From: Undaria pinnatifida
Lineage: Eukaryota; Sar; Phaeophyceae; Laminariales; Alariaceae
Length of the DNA: 64,000 bases
Direction: 5' to 3'
Assembly (NCBI GenBank): GCA_012845835.1
Contig: JABAKD010000020.1
Span: 17,024,306 to 17,088,305 of the forward strand
The notes beneath the pieces were generated by a model. That model made no database searches and had not been told where the DNA came from. It was given only the letters and a program-made list of their open reading frames with translations. Positions 59,501 through 64,000 of this stretch are shown here, one piece after another (within the stretch, counting starts at the first letter, position 1; each line of letters starts with the position of its first letter). The position numbers and the translations under genes were made by a program.

Positions 59501-61695
59501 AAGCATCCGCTGGCTTCGGGTTCGAAACCCCTTGCAGCGCGACAAGCTGGAGCGGTACCGTTCGTTTCGTTCACCTTAGACGTCGTGGCGCATTCCACAA
59601 GACCGTCCAACAACGCCCCCATGACTTCCGACGCGTCAAGTTGCCGAGAGCGTTGAGACTGTTTTAATGGGCATTCGCGGGAAGGACAAAGACGCTGGTT
59701 TGCGGTCCGTTCATGCATGACCAACAGTACTATGGATCTTGCACTACTGCTATCGTAGTTCCAGGGGAATTTTCATTCCCGTCAAGTTTACAAGCGAGAC
59801 GCCCCGAGATGGCTACACGTTGCGACACCTACCCGAAAACTACGAAAAAAAATATGTTGCCATGTGAGACTGGCGCATGTCTCTGTATGCACGCCTTTCA
59901 CCCTTTCATGAACTTAAGGACAAAATACAAACTTATCTACAAACACGCAACTCCAGCACACGACACGTTCAGCTCTGCGCCCATGCCAAGGTTGCGGACA
60001 TGAACAAACCCTAACCGTGGCAGCTATAGTAGGTAGCAGAGTGTCAAGCTCGCGCAGGCCACATACCGTCTAGCACAAACAAACGAAGTGTCTGGCCTTA
60101 CCCCGTCCACGGCCTTCAGGTCGTTCTTGACAAAAACCCGGAGGGAAGTTGCTCGCTCCTGTACCTCCTTTCTTGTCCAAGTTCTGACCGCAGCAGACCC
60201 ACCGACAAGCATCGTAAACGAGCACACATCGCTCGAGGGTTGGTGATTGCTGAGGCACCATGAATGTGCCCATCGCGTCAGTTCGGCATCCACAAGGGCA
60301 TTCCACGCAATTCTCCACTCTCACATGCATCCCTGCAACAGAGTGTGCGACGCACCGAGGTTTCCTGCCTTCCTACAGTACACTCGTTCGTACCACTGTC
60401 GACCGGGCGGCAGCAGGGGAACACAAAATAGGGTGTCCGGTGGAGAAGGGTCAAGGCTATGAATGGGAAGACTATAACGGGAGCACCGACCGGTAACCGC
60501 TCTCAACGTTGCCCAAACCTGCCAACACACAGCCGTGAGAGCTTGTTTTTCAAGACACTAGGCAGCTTCTAAGTACTGCAAAGGCACAAATTGTACCTGG
60601 AAAACCGCCCCCAACTTCGAGTTCAGCGTCGGGCGGGGCGGCTCCTGCTTTCCTCCCTTGTGGCGACCTGGATAGAGTCGGCAGATACAATCACAGGGAA
60701 GGGAAAGGGGCACGGTCAAATTGGCATGCATGAGAAAAAAAAATCGGGTATGCGCGGAAGCAGCATGCTATCATGACCACCACGTTCTACTCGATATGTC
60801 AGCGTGACTTGGGTAACGATAGTCTAATGAGATCGGGAAGCACGGCAAGACCTTACGTACGCGCAAAGCACCCCGTTCGCGCACACTACCCCACAAGGGA
60901 GGATTTATTTCCAGGCTCTAGCGCGCTGCCTGCATCGCTAACAGTATAGGTCATACTCGAGCTCGCTTCCGACCCAACGTGCACGATGGCTCCCAGCACG
61001 ATAGGCAGAATAACATCGACCACGCCCCTGTTCACTACTAATAAAGGGCAGCGCGGGCCTTGCTTTGCCGCTATCGAAACCGCACGCAGCACGATGTCGG
61101 CACAAGAACCTACGACAACGGAGGTATCACGCCAGCACCTTTGCCCGGGCGCTTCCGGTTGGCAAGTTGGTCCAGCGTTTTTCGTCTTTGACACTCGCAT
61201 GCCATGAGAAACTCCCTCAAGACAGGCCAATGTCGCAACAGCTGCACGATCGCATTGCGGGCGCACATGTTGCCCTCATTCTTGAGGCCCCTGCCATGCA
61301 CAGACACAAAACGCAGAGAGGAAAATCGAAAACAGTCATATGAGCCAAGCTCTCGTAGATACCGCAAGAGGATATAAACAGTACGGTGGGAGTATACACC
61401 CGATCATGCTCAAACGGTACACGACGATTCTCTGCGACATCGCCACTCCGAACCAAGTATCTACCAAGTAATAGTTAGAGCGATTTACAAACCCCGATCG
61501 TACCTCAGTATGGCTAACTCTACAGCGAGGGAAACGCCACCACTAAATGTTTCGGCCGCCACTCACCATGCAACAAGCAGGGTCTCCGGCGCCGTCCAAC
61601 CACTTCCGTTCTGTAGAGGGGGGGCAGAAACAAGGCGGTGCAAGGCTAGGGTTGGTGCCGCTGGTGCTAGATTGATCCCGCTGATGCTGCTGCAG
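53523..61695 (-). pseudogene. Ubiquitin-specific protease, copy 2, frameshifted
   Basis: This is the same exon series as 3311-11490. The Cys box exon (about 61139-61290, Cys codon 61263-61265) and the QDA box (about 59600-59658) keep their residues. Two lesions lie in well-preserved sequence: a one-base deletion at 53566 in the His-box exon puts a stop after ECGAV, and a 2-bp deletion near 54096 shifts the HVDIPLEM exon. Further indels at 56760-60560 affect the finger exons but lie in a stretch of doubtful quality. Around 60070-60330 this copy keeps a longer open frame than copy 1 (VECPCGCRTDAMG), so decay is not one-sided. Confidence 0.7.
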
Positions 61696-61850
61696 CTAGA
61701 AGGCAAATGGACCGATGATAAGGAGGATCTGTAGCCCCGGCGATGATTGAACCGTCGCTACCTACCGGCGGCTCCCCTTGCCCATGCATTACTTCCTGCC
61801 AAATAGCTCCAACGGTGGGATTCTCCGCAGAACAAAGTTTTTTTTCTTCT

Positions 61851-61996
61851 TTTTTATCCTCCGGCGGATTGGGAAAAATAAAGCTTTAGCTCACCACACT
61901 TCCACGTATTTTCATACGCGTCGTGTGTCGATTTAACTCAGTTGCTTTCGCAGCCCAACGCTAGCTGGCGCACCCTTCGGGTCCCATTGTAGGTAT
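61851..61996. repeat. Boundary repeat (BM), copy-2 internal
   Basis: Counterpart of 11642-11789. One extra T in the AATAAA-side run changes the minus frame relative to copy 1. Confidence 0.85.
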
Positions 61997-62133
61997 AACA
62001 AACCTTCTGAACATCCTTCCTCACCCTATCTTATTAAAGGAGCAATGGGCAACAGCCTCTACCGCCGCGTCAAGATCGTTTCTGTTCGACATGAAAATCA
62101 AGCACTGTGAACACAAACAAAAAATCGCCTCAC

Positions 62134-62469
62134 CGTGCTGCCAGCGGATCCGTGGTGTCCGTTCCCCTTCAGTGCGGCCGCCAAGTCCGCCTGCGAAGAA
62201 GTCAAGTCTATTGCCAATTTTTCGGCTCTTGCCTTAGCTTCAGCTAGCTCGGTGGCAAGAGCCTCGACGCGCGCCTGCGCCTCGTCTCGGTCGTGGCGGA
62301 GACCCGCCGAAGCAACATTTGCTTTGGCAAAGGCTGCTGACCGCGCCTCCGTCGCCGCCCGGGCGATCGCCGCTCGGTTCCGCTGTCGATTGAGCTCGCG
62401 CTCACGCTTGAGGTTATTTTCCTGGTCTAGGCGAGCCTTGGCCACCCGCTTGGCGTCAATTACGCGGCG
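62134..62469 (-). CDS. Coiled-coil exon, unit 2 (copy 2)
   Basis: 336 bp, same boundaries (TACGTCAG acceptor, GTGAGG donor) and the same reading as 11926-12261. The two substitutions I could spot (a Gly codon and a Leu codon) are silent. Heptad-rich Ala/Arg/Glu segment, unknown function. Confidence 0.6.
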
Positions 62470-62593
62470 CTGACGTAGTTTGCACGAAGAGGAAAGAACG
62501 GATGGTTACGCCGGTGATTTCTTTCTTGCACATAACCGTCTGGCCTAAATGATGGTACGGACGCATTCGCAGGCTCCTCTCCACGGAGCCGGG

Positions 62594-62882
62594 TTACCAC
62601 TTCCACTCTAAACACACTTTGACGCCGAACCGTTGAACGAATGCTGACAAATATGAGGGGAGGGCGGACGTGTGGTCAAACAATACCCAGCTTTCACCAG
62701 CGTGAGTCTGGTGGAATACGCAGTGTGCCTCGGTGCGCTTGCCCACGACACAAAGACCGAGACACGTTCCGGAATGCTCCCGACAAAATGGGATGATGAT
62801 CTCCGATCGAAAACAAGCCGGCTAACGCTTCTGCCTCCGGGGTAGCCACTGGAAACCCCAGCGCTTTATCAAGCACGATTGT
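62594..62882 (-). pseudogene. C-terminal domain exon, copy 2, with 8-bp deletion
   Basis: Starts as in copy 1 (LDKALGFPVATPEAEALAGL) but lacks 8 bp at about 62804, so the REH..HCVFH..WVLFDH part is out of frame although its nucleotides are still present. Confidence 0.7.
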
Positions 62883-63025
62883 CTACTGCTTCAAGTCAAG
62901 CAAGCCCCCGTTGCAGGGCCGGCACACGAGCCAACGGCATGTTTTCTTCAACCTATCACGATCACGGTGACCAAGTCATCACTGCAGCGCACTCGTAGGC
63001 GAAGCACAATACCACATCATCTCAC

Positions 63026-63415
63026 CTTCCTTTCTTCTTCGAGGAGGCCTCTGGCTTCCGCAGCCTCGCCCTCCGCCGTTCGTCTTGCCAATTCGGCCTC
63101 TCGCCGAGCAGTTTCGGCCGAGAAACAAGTCTGGCGCGCAGCATCCAGGTCTGCTTGGACCCCTCGGCATGTCGCGGTTAGTCGGGCCAGCTCGGTGTCA
63201 AAGAACTTGCTGTGGGCACGCGCTTCGTCGCGCTCACGGCGTAAGGCCGCCGAACCTGACTCCCACTCCTGCGCGGCTGCCGACCGCGCCTGCGCCGCGG
63301 CCTCGGTGACCGCCGCTTCGCGTTTTTGACGAGCGAACTCGACCTCGCTCTCCAGACGGTCGTCGGAGTGCCGGCGTGCCTCCGTTGCCTTCCGAATCAA
63401 ACCGTTCACACGGAG
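63026..63415 (-). CDS. Coiled-coil exon, unit 1 (copy 2, intact frame)
   Basis: 390 bp, 130 codons, phase 0 at both ends (acceptor TACGTCAG, donor GTGAGA). Reads LRVNGLIRKATEARRHSDDR, then EVEFARQKREAAVTEAAAQ and RRERDEARAHSKFFDTELAR. It represents the uninterrupted form of the exon that is frameshifted at 13160 in copy 1. Long coiled coil predicted from heptad-like Ala/Leu/Glu/Arg pattern. Confidence 0.65.
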
Positions 63416-63662
63416 CTGACGTAGTTTGCACAAGGACGAAAGAGAGGACGGACACGCCGGTGATTTTCTTTCTTGCAGGTAACAGTCTGGCCTAAACGCC
63501 GATACGGACGCATTCGCACGCTCCCTTCAACGGAGCCGGGTGGTCACTACTATAAACGTACTTATTTGCCTCAGCAATGATTCGTCCCTGAATCACTTGA
63601 TTAAAATGCCTCGCTTCGTTCTTAGCGCTCCCACCAGGAACACGCCTTCCTATCTCCCCTTC

Positions 63663-63926
63663 TCAAAGAATCCTTCCCGGCTTTCTTAGCTGTCTTTGCT
63701 TTCTCCACTTCCTTCGTGTTATTTTTTCTCGCTTCTTTTTGTGTTCCCTTCCTTCCGTCGTTTCCTTCCGTCTCTCGCGATTTTCTCGCTCAGCTTTGAA
63801 TGTTTTTCGATTCCGAGTCGGGTTTCGGACAATCGTTCTTCGATATTTTGTCGCGAATTGTTGAGATTCTGGCCCCTCTCTCCTCCGATTCCCGTTGCGT
63901 CTCATTTTTTTTTTCATTTTTTTCAA
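63663..63926 (-). CDS. Lys/Arg-rich open frame (copy 2)
   Basis: Counterpart of 13462-13704, open and slightly longer (MKKMKKKMRRNGNRRREG start). Its composition mirrors a TTTC-rich plus strand, so coding status is doubtful. Confidence 0.25.
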   Translation of the reverse strand: MKKMKKKMRRNGNRRREGPESQQFATKYRRTIVRNPTRNRKTFKAERENRERRKETTEGREHKKKREKITRRKWRKQRQLRKPGRIL

Positions 63927-64000
63927 CTTTATTACTCTTTTTCGATTATTTTCAATTCTGATTCGAGTTTTGAAAAATCGCTAGTTTTTAGGTTTTTGTC

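Larger units (their letters stand above)
50225..64000. repeat. Segmental duplication, copy 2
   Basis: This is the direct-orientation counterpart of 1-13791. Its left neighbour (50163-50224) is not unique sequence: it is another copy of the boundary repeat also found at 11642-11789. The stretch of about 56760-60560 carries many single-base indels relative to copy 1, while the sequence on either side is nearly identical. Confidence 0.93.

Noticed and set aside
1-64000. Terminal repeats of a large integrated virus or giant mobile element
   Set aside because: The long direct repeats would fit in outline, but the interior holds only ordinary transposable elements and no viral structural or replication genes were recognised.

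Overview
This window looks like a TE-rich, intron-containing eukaryotic nuclear scaffold. The supportable exons are short and bounded by AG/GT. AATAAA-type motifs, tRNA-derived SINEs, hAT- and Mutator-like DNA transposons, miniature LTR elements and a decayed non-LTR reverse transcriptase are all present. The reverse transcriptase resembles one I associate with brown-algal (Ectocarpus-type) genomes, so a brown alga or another marine eukaryote is my best guess, at low confidence. No prokaryotic or organellar gene organisation is visible, and no functional tRNA or rRNA gene was found. A 500-base N gap lies at 41422-41921.

Layout. Positions 1-13791 are repeated almost base for base, in the same orientation, at about 50225-64000. 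The repeat runs off both window edges, so this is a direct segmental duplication with a period near 50.2 kb (or a misassembly or haplotype join). The duplicated segment carries, on the minus strand, (i) a multi-exon ubiquitin-specific protease (USP, peptidase C19) gene whose Cys box, QDA box, two CxxC finger halves and His box can all be read in order, several with phase-consistent splice joins, and (ii) a tandem family of coiled-coil exons paired with a C-terminal exon of an unrecognised His/Asp-containing domain. A related, more decayed member with a long Gly/SVDG-rich minisatellite lies at 14.8-17.9 kb, and another relative lies at 32.4-33.5 kb. The two copies of the duplication are broken at different places: the USP gene is frameshifted in copy 2, one coiled-coil exon is frameshifted in copy 1, and the C-terminal-domain exon carries an 8-bp deletion in copy 2.

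The 18-50 kb middle is a nested mosaic of mobile DNA. A composite block of about 3.75 kb recurs three times (18.8-22.6, 27.1-30.9 and, interrupted, 39.3-48.1 kb). The last two are flanked by copies of a ~600-bp block X that itself contains tRNA-like sequences. Two copies of a reverse-transcriptase composite (22.8-26.5 and 33.9-36.7 kb) have each been hit by a different DNA transposon: a hAT-like element with 8-bp target duplication, and a Mutator-like element with 9-bp target duplication. Each copy supplies the empty site for the other's insertion. Two miniature LTR (TRIM-like) elements, a tRNA-headed SINE family with one clean empty site, and a six-unit tandem array of tRNA-like sequences were also found.

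Functionally, the only recognisable host gene is the deubiquitinase. The adjoining coiled-coil/C-terminal-domain array is the best candidate for something undescribed. Its proximity to the USP gene and co-duplication with it are observed; a functional link is only speculation.
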